Assembly: GCA_049115935.1 (NCBI GenBank)
Contig: JAGDZK010000015.1
Coordinates: 1 to 64,000 of the forward strand
Direction: 5' to 3'
DNA from: Bermanella sp049115935
GTDB taxonomy: Bacteria; Pseudomonadota; Gammaproteobacteria; Pseudomonadales; Oceanobacteraceae
DNA: 64,000 nucleotides
The position numbers and the translations under genes are program-made. Positions 17,159 through 24,679 of this stretch are shown piece by piece (within the stretch, counting starts at the first letter, position 1; each line of letters opens with the position of its first letter). Below the pieces are notes generated by a model. It was not told the DNA's origin. It worked only from the letters and a program-made list of their open reading frames with translations, and made no database searches.

Positions 17159-18270
17159 TTAATAAGCGCCTTAATAACATTAAGCTGGCTAGGCAGATCC
17201 ATATAAGGGTGCATTGGTAAGCTAAATACATTACTCGCTAGTCGTTCAGCAACAGGGAAATCACCTTCCACATACCCTAAACCTTTAAAAGCCGTTTGCT
17301 GGTGCATACAAGTGCCATAATAAATTACACTGGGTACACCACAAGCTTTAAGCAGCTCCATCATCTCTGCGCGCTGTTCTGTGGTGCTTGCCACTAACGT
17401 ATATTGCGCCCACGAGCTCAGGTAGCCTTTCGGGACTTGAGGGGTTTGATGCTTGCTGCTTAATTCCGTTTCATATTTATCAGCAACTTTATTTCTATTA
17501 ATTAGCTCTTGCGGAAATTCAGCTAATTTTTCTAATAAAATAGCGGCCTGAATGGTATCCAGCCGACTGTTCATTCCAATGCGTACATTGTCATATTTAT
17601 CGCTGCCCTTACCATGCACTCGATAGGAATTAATCAGTTCAGCGTACTCGTCGTTATCCGTAAAAATAGCCCCGCCATCGCCGTAACAGCCTAAGGGCTT
17701 GGCTGGAAAAAAACTGGTTGTGGCAATATCGCCAAAGCTACCCGCCTTTTGACCGTTGATCTCACCACCAAATCCTTGGGCAGCATCTTCTATCATTTTA
17801 AGGTTATATTTATCAGCTATTTTCTGTATTTCAGGGTAGTTTGCAGGCAGACCAAATAAATCTACTGCCATAATGGCTTTTGGGGTTAACTTGCCATCCG
17901 CAATTACCGCTTGAATTCTTTTTTCTAAATCAAGCGGACACATATTAAAAGTTGCTTCATCGGAGTCTACAAATACTGGGGCGGCCTTGGCATACGCTAC
18001 TGTTTCTGCCGAGGCAAAGAATGTAAACGTGGGAACAAATACCGCATCGTTTTCACCTATCTCCAATGCCATTAATGCCAGTGTTAGCGCATCTGTACCG
18101 TTAGCGCAGGTAATCGCATGTTTTACGCCTACATATTCTGCTAGTTTCACTTCTAGCTCTTGTACTTCTGGCCCCATAATATATTGACCATGATCCAGCA
18201 CACCCTGAATACGCTTATCAATGCGTGTTTTTAAGTGCTGATACTGAGCGGCCAAGTCGATAAATTGCAT
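17155..18270 (-). CDS. WbpE-like DegT/DnrJ/EryC1/StrS aminotransferase
   Basis: A 371-residue PLP-dependent sugar aminotransferase. MQFIDLAAQYQHLKTRID at the start, CANGTDALTLALMAL, FVPTFTFFASAETV, the EDAAQGFGGEI cofactor region and the PLP-lysine segment SFFPAKPLGCYGDGGA are all intact. In the WbpA-B-E-D pathway it adds an amino group at C3 of the 3-keto sugar made by WbpB, using glutamate. Next to wbpD-like (4 bases) and wbpB-like genes the function is well supported, though regiochemistry is inferred. Confidence 0.9.
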   Translation of the reverse strand: MQFIDLAAQYQHLKTRIDKRIQGVLDHGQYIMGPEVQELEVKLAEYVGVKHAITCANGTDALTLALMALEIGENDAVFVPTFTFFASAETVAYAKAAPVFVDSDEATFNMCPLDLEKRIQAVIADGKLTPKAIMAVDLFGLPANYPEIQKIADKYNLKMIEDAAQGFGGEINGQKAGSFGDIATTSFFPAKPLGCYGDGGAIFTDNDEYAELINSYRVHGKGSDKYDNVRIGMNSRLDTIQAAILLEKLAEFPQELINRNKVADKYETELSSKHQTPQVPKGYLSSWAQYTLVASTTEQRAEMMELLKACGVPSVIYYGTCMHQQTAFKGLGYVEGDFPVAERLASNVFSLPMHPYMDLPSQLNVIKALIK

Positions 18271-18274
18271 GTTT

Positions 18275-18850
18275 TTACTCTTTGGTTACTATGCCGTTTT
18301 TTAATACATATTTGTCTTGGGTGTATGGGCATAACTTCTCTGCGTTACCGTTGATAGGCAAATCTAGCTTTTCGCCGTATTCACTCATCCAACCTATTTG
18401 CTTACCCGGCACACCTACAACCATGGCGTAGTTTGGTATGTCTTTATTCACAACCGCACCAGCACCGACAAAAGCATGTTCGCCAATGGTCACACCACAA
18501 ACGATTGTGCAGTTAGCACCTAACGTTGCACCACGTTTAACCAATGTGTCACGGTATTCATCTTTACGCTCTATGAGTGAACGCGGGTTGTATACATTGG
18601 TAAAAACCATGCTAGGTCCGCAAAAAACACCTTCTTCAAGATGTACGTTGTCGTACACCGAGACGTTATTTTGTATTTTACATTTGTCGCCAATGGTTAC
18701 TTTATTACCAACAAACACGTTTTGCCCAAGTGATACGCCTTTGCCTATTTTTGCACCACCGCATACATGAACAAAATGCCATACGCGAGAATCATCACCG
18801 ATTTGTGCGCCTTCATCGACGATGGCGCTGTCATGCTGGTAATAAGCCAT
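18275..18850 (-). CDS. WbpD-like UDP-3-amino-sugar N-acetyltransferase
   Basis: The 191-residue hexapeptide-repeat protein runs MAYYQHDSAIVDEGAQIG, SRVWHFVHVCGGAKIG, QNNVSVYDNVHLEEGVFCGPSMVFTNVYNPRS, closely following WbpD/WlbB enzymes that acetylate UDP-GlcNAc(3NH2)A using acetyl-CoA. It would work as a cytoplasmic trimer and gives the 2,3-diacetamido uronic acid that the amidotransferase may modify. The start lies one base after the wbpB-like stop, showing tight coupling. Confidence 0.92.
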   Translation of the reverse strand: MAYYQHDSAIVDEGAQIGDDSRVWHFVHVCGGAKIGKGVSLGQNVFVGNKVTIGDKCKIQNNVSVYDNVHLEEGVFCGPSMVFTNVYNPRSLIERKDEYRDTLVKRGATLGANCTIVCGVTIGEHAFVGAGAVVNKDIPNYAMVVGVPGKQIGWMSEYGEKLDLPINGNAEKLCPYTQDKYVLKNGIVTKE

Positions 18851-18851
18851 G

Positions 18852-19808
18852 TTATTTAACCTTCTGCTTAACTTTAGCCAATAAAGGATGCGGGTTGGTT
18901 GGGTTTTCTACTAACGCCGATTTACGCATGACATCTACAGTTTCAATGGCTGCGCGATTATCCTCTACGCCATAACCTTTGCCAGCTAAAATGCGTTCGT
19001 AGCTTTGGGTGTGTAGATCGGTAAAGCCGCCCGAAAATTCTAGTTCTTCGCCTTCTACATCAATGCTACGGTAAGTGAGTTTTTCACCTTGCACCGCATT
19101 TTCTGGCAAATGGTTAGCATCAATAGACAAAAACCAACGTACATTTGCTCGTTCATACTGTAAAAAACCTGATGAGGTTTTTTCATCACGGTAGTGCACT
19201 TCATTATGCTTAATATCACCAAAGATAAAGTGCAACATATCGTAAAAATGAACACCGATATTGGTAGCTACGCCGCCAGATTTTTCATCAAAGCCCTTCC
19301 AAGATTTTAAGTACCATTTACCACGAGATGTTAAATAAGTTAAATCCACATCAAATACTTTATCGGCAGGCGCTGCTTGTACTTTTTCACGCAAGGCGAT
19401 AATTGATGGATGCAAGCGAAGCTGTAAAATTGAATTTACTTTTGCACCATGCTCTTTCTCATAGCGATTTAAAGTATCTAAATCTGCAGTGTTCAGTACT
19501 AGCGGTTTTTCACAAATCACATCGATGCCATTTTGCAGTGCAAACTTCATGTGTGGCAAATGTAAATAGTTAGGTGATGCAACGGCAATATAATCCAGCT
19601 TTTCACCTTTCAGCTTAAGGTCTTCTACAAAGCCAGAGAATTCTTCAAATTCGGTAAAGAACTCAGCATCAGGAAAGTGGCTATCCATAATGCCTACCGA
19701 GTCATTAACGTCCATGGCAACAACAAGATTATGGCCCGTTTCTTTAATTGCCTTTAAATGACGTGGTGCGATATAACCAGCCGCACCAATTAGCGCAAAA
19801 TTTTTCAT
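18852..19808 (-). CDS. WbpB-like UDP-GlcNAcA 3-dehydrogenase
   Basis: A 318-residue Gfo/Idh/MocA oxidoreductase. It begins MKNFALIGAAGYIAPRHLKAIK, almost a family signature for WbpB/WlbA, and has the EKPLVL motif, SILQLRLHPSI and GVATNIGVHFYDML at the substrate site. WbpB oxidises C3 of UDP-GlcNAcA and regenerates its tightly held NAD with 2-oxoglutarate, which WbpE then returns through glutamate. The four genes tviB-like, wbpB, wbpD and wbpE follow each other without other genes, as in known clusters. Confidence 0.92.
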   Translation of the reverse strand: MKNFALIGAAGYIAPRHLKAIKETGHNLVVAMDVNDSVGIMDSHFPDAEFFTEFEEFSGFVEDLKLKGEKLDYIAVASPNYLHLPHMKFALQNGIDVICEKPLVLNTADLDTLNRYEKEHGAKVNSILQLRLHPSIIALREKVQAAPADKVFDVDLTYLTSRGKWYLKSWKGFDEKSGGVATNIGVHFYDMLHFIFGDIKHNEVHYRDEKTSSGFLQYERANVRWFLSIDANHLPENAVQGEKLTYRSIDVEGEELEFSGGFTDLHTQSYERILAGKGYGVEDNRAAIETVDVMRKSALVENPTNPHPLLAKVKQKVK

Positions 19809-19834
19809 GCTTATATTCCTGTATTTTGCTGATA

Positions 19835-21109
19835 TTAAAGTCGAAGGTCTGACTGACCGAAAGGCAGTACATACTTCACATCGTAAAGAACATGATTTTC
19901 TTTACCCAGTGAACGTATTTTTTCTTCGCCCCAGCTTTTATAGTCCGAGTGGTCTACTGCAAGCACAATGGCATCGTAGTAGTCACTTTTTAACTCATCA
20001 ATTAATTCAATATTATATTCATGCTTCACTTCGGCTTTATCAGCCCAATGATCATAAACATCCACATTCATATTAAAGCTATTTAGCTCTTTAACTATGT
20101 CGATTATTTTTGTATTGCGCACATCCGGGCAGTCGCCCTTAAAGGTAAAACCAAGCACTAGCACCTTGGCTTCATCTATGTGGATTTTTTTCTTGGCCAC
20201 TGCTTTAACAAGTTGCGTAGCAGTATATTGACCCATACCATCATTAATACGGCGCCCGGATAATATTACCTCAGGCTGGTAACCAACTTCTTTGGCTTTA
20301 TAGGTTAAATAGTACGGGTCCACACTGATGCAATGACCACCGACTAGACCAGGCTTAAAAGGTAAGAAATTCCACTTAGTGCCGGCAGCATCAAGAACTT
20401 CTTGAGTATCAATACCAAGAATATTAAATATTTTTGCAAATTCATTAATAATGGCAATATTTAAGTCACGCTGTGTGTTTTCAATCACTTTAGCTGCTTC
20501 AGCTACCTTAATTGATGATGCTTTATGTGTACCTGCCGTAATAATGCTTTGATATAAATTATCAACAAAATTAGCAATCTCTGGGGTTGAGCCTGATGTG
20601 ATTTTTTTGATTTTGGTTAAGGTATTTACCTTATCACCTGGATTAATACGTTCAGGCGAGTAACCGGCATAGAAATCTTGATTAAATAACAAGTTGCTTC
20701 CTTTCTCCAATAACGGAATACAAACTTCTTCTGTTGCACCTGGGTATACAGTTGATTCATATATAACAACATCGCCTTTTGAAATAACCTTGGAAAGCAT
20801 TGTTGAGGATTTTTCTAGCGGCGTTAAATCAGGTGCATTAGCTTCATCAATTGGAGTAGGTACGGTAACAATATAAACATTGCAGTCTTTTAGATCTTCT
20901 AGCGACAAACTAAATTTTAAGCCTTTCGCTTCTGCTAGCTCTTTTGGCTCTACTTCTAACGTAGAGTCTTTTCCTGATTTTAGCTCATCAATACGAGCTT
21001 GGTTAATATCAAAACCAATAACGTTATTCTTTTTCCCGAACTCAACCGCTAGTGGTAAGCCAACATAACCAAGGCCAATAACGGCAATTCTTGTATTTTC
21101 TAGTTTCAT
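19835..21109 (-). CDS. TviB/WbpO-type UDP-N-acetylhexosamine 6-dehydrogenase
   Basis: I choose ATG 21109 (MKLENTRIAVIGLGYVGLPLA); the longer reading starts at a TTG. The protein of about 424 residues has the NAD motif GLGYVGLP, the catalytic region NFLPFKPGLVGGHCISVDPYYL with its cysteine, and a C-terminus ending YDVKYVLPFGQSDLRL, closer to TviB/WbpO than to WbpA. The enzyme oxidises C6 of UDP-GlcNAc (or UDP-GalNAc) to the uronic acid with two NAD. It heads the minus-strand O-antigen operon, 26 bases before wbpB-like, and supplies its substrate. The epimer preference cannot be settled by eye. Confidence 0.9.
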   Translation of the reverse strand: MKLENTRIAVIGLGYVGLPLAVEFGKKNNVIGFDINQARIDELKSGKDSTLEVEPKELAEAKGLKFSLSLEDLKDCNVYIVTVPTPIDEANAPDLTPLEKSSTMLSKVISKGDVVIYESTVYPGATEEVCIPLLEKGSNLLFNQDFYAGYSPERINPGDKVNTLTKIKKITSGSTPEIANFVDNLYQSIITAGTHKASSIKVAEAAKVIENTQRDLNIAIINEFAKIFNILGIDTQEVLDAAGTKWNFLPFKPGLVGGHCISVDPYYLTYKAKEVGYQPEVILSGRRINDGMGQYTATQLVKAVAKKKIHIDEAKVLVLGFTFKGDCPDVRNTKIIDIVKELNSFNMNVDVYDHWADKAEVKHEYNIELIDELKSDYYDAIVLAVDHSDYKSWGEEKIRSLGKENHVLYDVKYVLPFGQSDLRL

Positions 21110-21238
21110 ATTTTGTTCAACCAACTTCAAAATTTATTAACTCAAATTGCAATCAGCATTCAAGAGTAAGTAAAAACAATCTCATCTTGCTGCTCCAAAG
21201 ATTCATCTAAGCTACTGACTCAATAACACAACACAAGC

Positions 21239-21286
21239 TTAACTGCCGATATACCACCCTGCGCCGCCTGTTACTAGTATTGTCAT
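21239..21286 (-). pseudogene. Relic of the 5' end of a galE-like sugar epimerase gene
   Basis: On the minus strand ATG at 21286 opens MTILVTGGAGWYIGS and then a stop. This is the exact start of GalE-type UDP-glucose 4-epimerases (MTILVTGGAGYIGSH) with one extra codon (TGG) and everything after the serine lost. An intact ribosome-binding site, AGGTAAAG, lies 7 bases ahead. It lies directly upstream of the tviB-like gene, so the operon may once have begun with an epimerase. The rest of 21110-21472 shows no supported gene, and I see no clear ops/JUMPstart element. Confidence 0.7.
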
Positions 21287-21516
21287 GTTTTACTTTACCT
21301 AATGTTCAAGCGTTTGCTTTAAAATTCTTAACTACTGTAAGAGTTAACCACATAGCAACATCCTCTTACTGTTTTTATTTCGACCAATGTGTTTTATAAA
21401 TACACACTTAATTGATCACTTGTCACATTACTGCAATTAAATACCAATATCATGCAGCCTTATCTTTTTATATTAGCCAGTGGGTATCCATACTTTAGCT
21501 TTAGGGTATTTTACTG

Positions 21517-23307
21517 CTAACAAGGCTTGCAGGTTTTGCTTTGCTCGATAATCCCCTGGATCAATCGAATCTCGGAAGGTTTACGCCACATCCGTTTTAC
21601 AAAATTTAACAAATCCGTTTGCCCCGCATGGGCGCTATAACCGCCCATTGTATAAATACCTGCTTTTATTGTAATTTTTTCGCCATTAATGGTTACATAT
21701 CCACCACTTGGGCCATACTTTTGTATTAAGCGGCCCATTGTACCTGATGCTTGAAATCCTACAAACAAAACATCGTGACGTGTATCACCTAACATGGCTT
21801 TTAGATAATTCATAACACGCCCGCCGTTACACATGCCGCTGGCAGCAATAACAATAGCTGGGCGCTTATTGTTTGCCAAATACTCAACGGTTTGCAGATG
21901 CTCTTTATGGCTATTAATAGTGGTGATGTTTTCAAATGATAATGGTTTTCGCCCGCGTTTGATTTTTTGCTGGGATTCTTTATCCCAGCAATGTTTTAAC
22001 TGGCCAATGGCGTGAGTAAATTTAGCGGCTAGCGGGCTATCGAGGATGACCTCTAGGTTTTGCCAGTTCACTTTTGGTATCACTGGGGTCTTGGAGAGTA
22101 ATTGCCCTTTATTTGCTTTATCCACCACATACCCAAAGCGCTCACTGGCTGCAGGTTCGCACAATTCAGCTTTATTGGGCAACTCGACGACAGAGGATGA
22201 CTTATTGATTTTAGTTGCTTGGGATAACTCACCCGCGAGTGCGGGTTCGTACAAAACAGCTTGGGTGTTTTTCGCGAGCAGGCTCGCTCCTACAGGTGAT
22301 GGTTTATCTAAATCAGCGCTTGGCTTGGAGTTTTTCGCGAGCGTGCTCGCTCCTACGGTTTTTTGAGGGGCGCGTGCTGTTTCGTGGTAAATAATTTCTT
22401 CTAACTCATATAACAGTTCTTGGGTGCGACCTATGCTAAACGCGGGAATAATTAGAGTGCCGTTATTATTAAGTGCTTTTTCAATTAAGGCTTTAAAGCG
22501 TTGTTTTCGGTCTCGGCGATTTTCGTGGTCCTTATCACCGTAGGTGGATTCCATTACTAAAACATCACAACCCAGCGGGGGTTTAGGGGCTTTTAATATA
22601 GGGCTATGGGGTGCGCCTAGGTCGCCTGAGAATACGATGGTTTTTGTTTTGATTCTAGCAATCGCGCGCCAGCGCCCTCCCACAGACGCTAAAAGATTTT
22701 CTCGACCTGTGGGCTCAAACTCTGCCTTAGCTGGGGTCAGCTTACATATGACGTAGGCACTGCCTAAAATATGCCCAGCGGGCTTGAGTTTAATGGTTAA
22801 CCTTTCATCGATCACCTGCCATTTATTAAAGGCCAATGGCTGTATCAAAGCTTTAACGTGTTTTATAAATTTTTGAATATAGAGATGGTTACGGGTAAAG
22901 CCAATTTTAATGGCATCTTCAAGCACAAGTGGCAGCAGTTTTGCGCTGGCCTCACTGCAATAAATAGGGCCTTTAAACCCTTTTGCTAATAAATAAGGGA
23001 TGCGTCCCACATGATCAATATGCACATGGGTTACCACTAATGCGCTAATGTGGTTGATATCAAAGGGAATCGTATCATCAAGCATAGAATCGGGATTTGA
23101 TTCAGCGGGTACGGCGTGCTCTTGGGTTTCAGCACCTTGAAATAGACCGCAATCAATTAAGATACCGGTTTGTTTGTGCTTTAGTAAATAACTCAACTCA
23201 TGGCATGAGCCTGTTACGCCATTAACGGCACCGTGGTGGTGTATTTCGTAATTCAGAGTTTGATAGGGAGATGCTGACTGGCGAATGGTCGCTGATGAGT
23301 GTGGCAT
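21517..23307 (-). CDS. Beta-CASP metallo-beta-lactamase RNase-like protein, with repeat-derived insert and frameshifted C-terminus
   Basis: The 596-residue reading has the MBL signature THVHIDHVGRIPYLLAKGF, GHILGSAYVI, FSGDLG, then the beta-CASP motifs IVIAASGMCNGGRVMNYL and YTMGGYSAHAGQTDLL of CPSF/RNase J-like exonucleases. Usual relatives are about 450-480 residues. The excess lies at about residues 316-388, which is made of palindromic repeats read in frame (VGASTLAKN, VGASLLAKN, LYEPALAG). Near the 3' end the frame changes: after IRLIQ the -strand alternative frame continues GDYRAKQNLQALLAVKYPKA and stops at 21473, a normal ending for the family. One lost base near 21556 would explain it. 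The fold core is intact, so activity may remain. Confidence 0.85.
   Translation of the reverse strand: MPHSSATIRQSASPYQTLNYEIHHHGAVNGVTGSCHELSYLLKHKQTGILIDCGLFQGAETQEHAVPAESNPDSMLDDTIPFDINHISALVVTHVHIDHVGRIPYLLAKGFKGPIYCSEASAKLLPLVLEDAIKIGFTRNHLYIQKFIKHVKALIQPLAFNKWQVIDERLTIKLKPAGHILGSAYVICKLTPAKAEFEPTGRENLLASVGGRWRAIARIKTKTIVFSGDLGAPHSPILKAPKPPLGCDVLVMESTYGDKDHENRRDRKQRFKALIEKALNNNGTLIIPAFSIGRTQELLYELEEIIYHETARAPQKTVGASTLAKNSKPSADLDKPSPVGASLLAKNTQAVLYEPALAGELSQATKINKSSSVVELPNKAELCEPAASERFGYVVDKANKGQLLSKTPVIPKVNWQNLEVILDSPLAAKFTHAIGQLKHCWDKESQQKIKRGRKPLSFENITTINSHKEHLQTVEYLANNKRPAIVIAASGMCNGGRVMNYLKAMLGDTRHDVLFVGFQASGTMGRLIQKYGPSGGYVTINGEKITIKAGIYTMGGYSAHAGQTDLLNFVKRMWRKPSEIRLIQGIIEQSKTCKPC
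22142..22358 (-). repeat. Cluster of two repeat families inside the RNase reading frame
   Basis: Family B copies lie at about 22268-22296 and 22331-22358; on the gene strand each reads GTAGGAGCGAGC-N-GCTCGCGAAAA and is translated VGAS(T/L)LAKN. A family A copy lies at about 22227-22255 (ACCCGCGAGTGCGGGTTCGTAC), read as LYEPALAGELS, with a degenerate one near 22148-22160. All keep the frame open. They link this gene to the array at 23.4-23.8 kb and to copies at 3.3 and 52.5-52.7 kb. Confidence 0.85.
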
Positions 23308-23378
23308 TTAAAGCATCCTTGCTTTGGTTTTTTAATTATTAGATAGGCATTATTTAACACCAAATTGTTTATTTAAGC

Positions 23379-23757
23379 TTGGTCACCTGCAAGCAGCTTC
23401 CTACTGTTTTATTCACCCGCCGGTGCGGGTTCGTACAGGATGCATTCCTTTTGTTTAGGCTTGGTCACCTGCAAGCAGCTCCCTACTGCTTTAATCACCC
23501 GCAGGTGCGGGTTCGTACAGGATGTATCCCCTTTTACTTTTACTTACTCACCTGCCTAGAGCTAATTCAATTCACCCGCGGGTGCGGGTTCGTACAGGTT
23601 CAATGTCTTTTGTTTAGGTTTGGTCACCTGCAAGCAGCCTCCTACTGTTTTATTCACCCGCCGGTGCGGGTTTGTACAGGTTGCATTCCTTTTGTTTAGG
23701 CTTGGTCATCTGCAGGTAGCTTCTACTGCTTTATTCACCCGCAGGTTCGTACAAATA
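23379..23757 (+). repeat. Five-unit array of family A palindromic repeats (units about 76-83 bp)
   Basis: Units start at about 23381, 23463, 23546, 23622 and 23704. Each has TTGGTCACCTGCAAGCAG, a short T-rich link with CCTACTG, then the palindrome ACCCGC-N-GGTGCGGGTTCGTACAGG and a tail ending TTTTGTTTAGG. The third unit is the most diverged and the fifth lacks part of the palindrome. The whole unit is repeated, not only the palindrome, so it grew by unit duplication. It fills the gap between rluB and the RNase gene and may act as transcription terminator or mRNA end for both minus-strand genes. The short open frames across it are not real genes in my view. Confidence 0.9.
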
Positions 23758-23766
23758 AATACAGGT

Positions 23767-24630
23767 TTACGAATCGATCCGCACTTTGCGTTTTGGCCCT
23801 TTATTTTTTGGGGCGGCTTTTTGGCGGGTTTTCTGGCGGTTCATTTCGCGCTCGTATTTTTTCATTTCTTGCGGGTCAAGTGTCGCCACTGGTACGGATG
23901 GTAAGTCCACCAATTTAGCTAGCTCGTCAGTGTCGCGCTGATCCAACTCTTTCCACTTACCAGCAGAGATTTTTTTAGGTAAAAATACACAACCGTAACG
24001 TACACGTTTTAGGCGTGATACTTTTAGGTCTTGGCTTTCCCATAGGCGACGTACTTCTCGGTTACGGCCTTCCATGATGCATACGTGGTACCACTGGTTA
24101 AAGCCGTCACCATCAAAAAATTGCACATCGGTAAATTTGGCCATGCCGTCTTCCAATACCACGCCTTTTTTAAGGGTGTCGATTATTTCGTCTGTTACAT
24201 CGCCAGCTACACGCACTGCGTATTCACGGTCAACGGTTTGTGTGCTTGGGTGCATCAACTTGTTAGCCAACTCACCATCTGTAGTAAACAACAATAAGCC
24301 GGATGTATTAATATCTAAACGGCCCACGGCAATCCAGCGCTCACCCTTTAAAGTCGGTAATCGATCAAATACAGTTGGGCGACCTTCTGGGTCATTGCGG
24401 GTACACACTTCGCCTTCTGGTTTGTTGTATGCAAGCACACGACGCGCGGTTTTAACGGCATGTTCAATGATCTTGCCGTCTGCTTTAATTTCATCTGCTG
24501 CCGTGGCGCGTTCGCCGAGTTTAGCCACTTCACCATTTAGCTGAATACGGCCTTGTTCAATCCAACGCTCCATCTCACGACGGGAACCTAAACCTACTTG
24601 GGCTAGGATTTTTTGTAACTTATCACTCAT
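23767..24630 (-). CDS. rluB: 23S rRNA pseudouridine synthase B
   Basis: From ATG 24630 the protein has 287 residues. An N-terminal S4 RNA-binding domain (DKLQKILAQVGLGSRREMERWIEQGRIQLNG) is followed by the RsuA-type catalytic domain with the aspartate motif VGRLDINTSGLLLFTTDGELANKLMHPS and the GRNREVRRLWES region. RluB makes pseudouridine at position 2605 of E. coli 23S rRNA. The tail beyond residue 235 is basic and rich in Lys/Arg/Gln, as in other gammaproteobacteria. The order scpA-scpB-rluB is a common bacterial arrangement and supports RluB over RsuA. Confidence 0.93.
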   Translation of the reverse strand: MSDKLQKILAQVGLGSRREMERWIEQGRIQLNGEVAKLGERATAADEIKADGKIIEHAVKTARRVLAYNKPEGEVCTRNDPEGRPTVFDRLPTLKGERWIAVGRLDINTSGLLLFTTDGELANKLMHPSTQTVDREYAVRVAGDVTDEIIDTLKKGVVLEDGMAKFTDVQFFDGDGFNQWYHVCIMEGRNREVRRLWESQDLKVSRLKRVRYGCVFLPKKISAGKWKELDQRDTDELAKLVDLPSVPVATLDPQEMKKYEREMNRQKTRQKAAPKNKGPKRKVRIDS

Positions 24631-24679
24631 CAACTGTCTCCGTTTCTGAGTTGTAACTGCTAGCAGTTACTCTTGGATT

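Noticed and set aside
21287..21472. RfaH ops/JUMPstart element upstream of the O-antigen operon
   Set aside because: I looked for the GGCGGTAGYGT core on the minus strand and found none.
22046..22366. 106-codon + strand frame inside the RNase gene
   Set aside because: It is antisense to a gene with clear motifs and is produced by the open nature of the palindromic repeats.
23379..23757. CRISPR array
   Set aside because: The repeats are 76-83 base units in which the parts between palindromes are also repeated, with no unique spacers and no cas genes nearby.
23379..23904. Open frames of about 94-106 codons across the repeat array
   Set aside because: They translate the repeats themselves (repeated Cys-rich blocks), lack ribosome-binding sites and one runs over rluB on the opposite strand.
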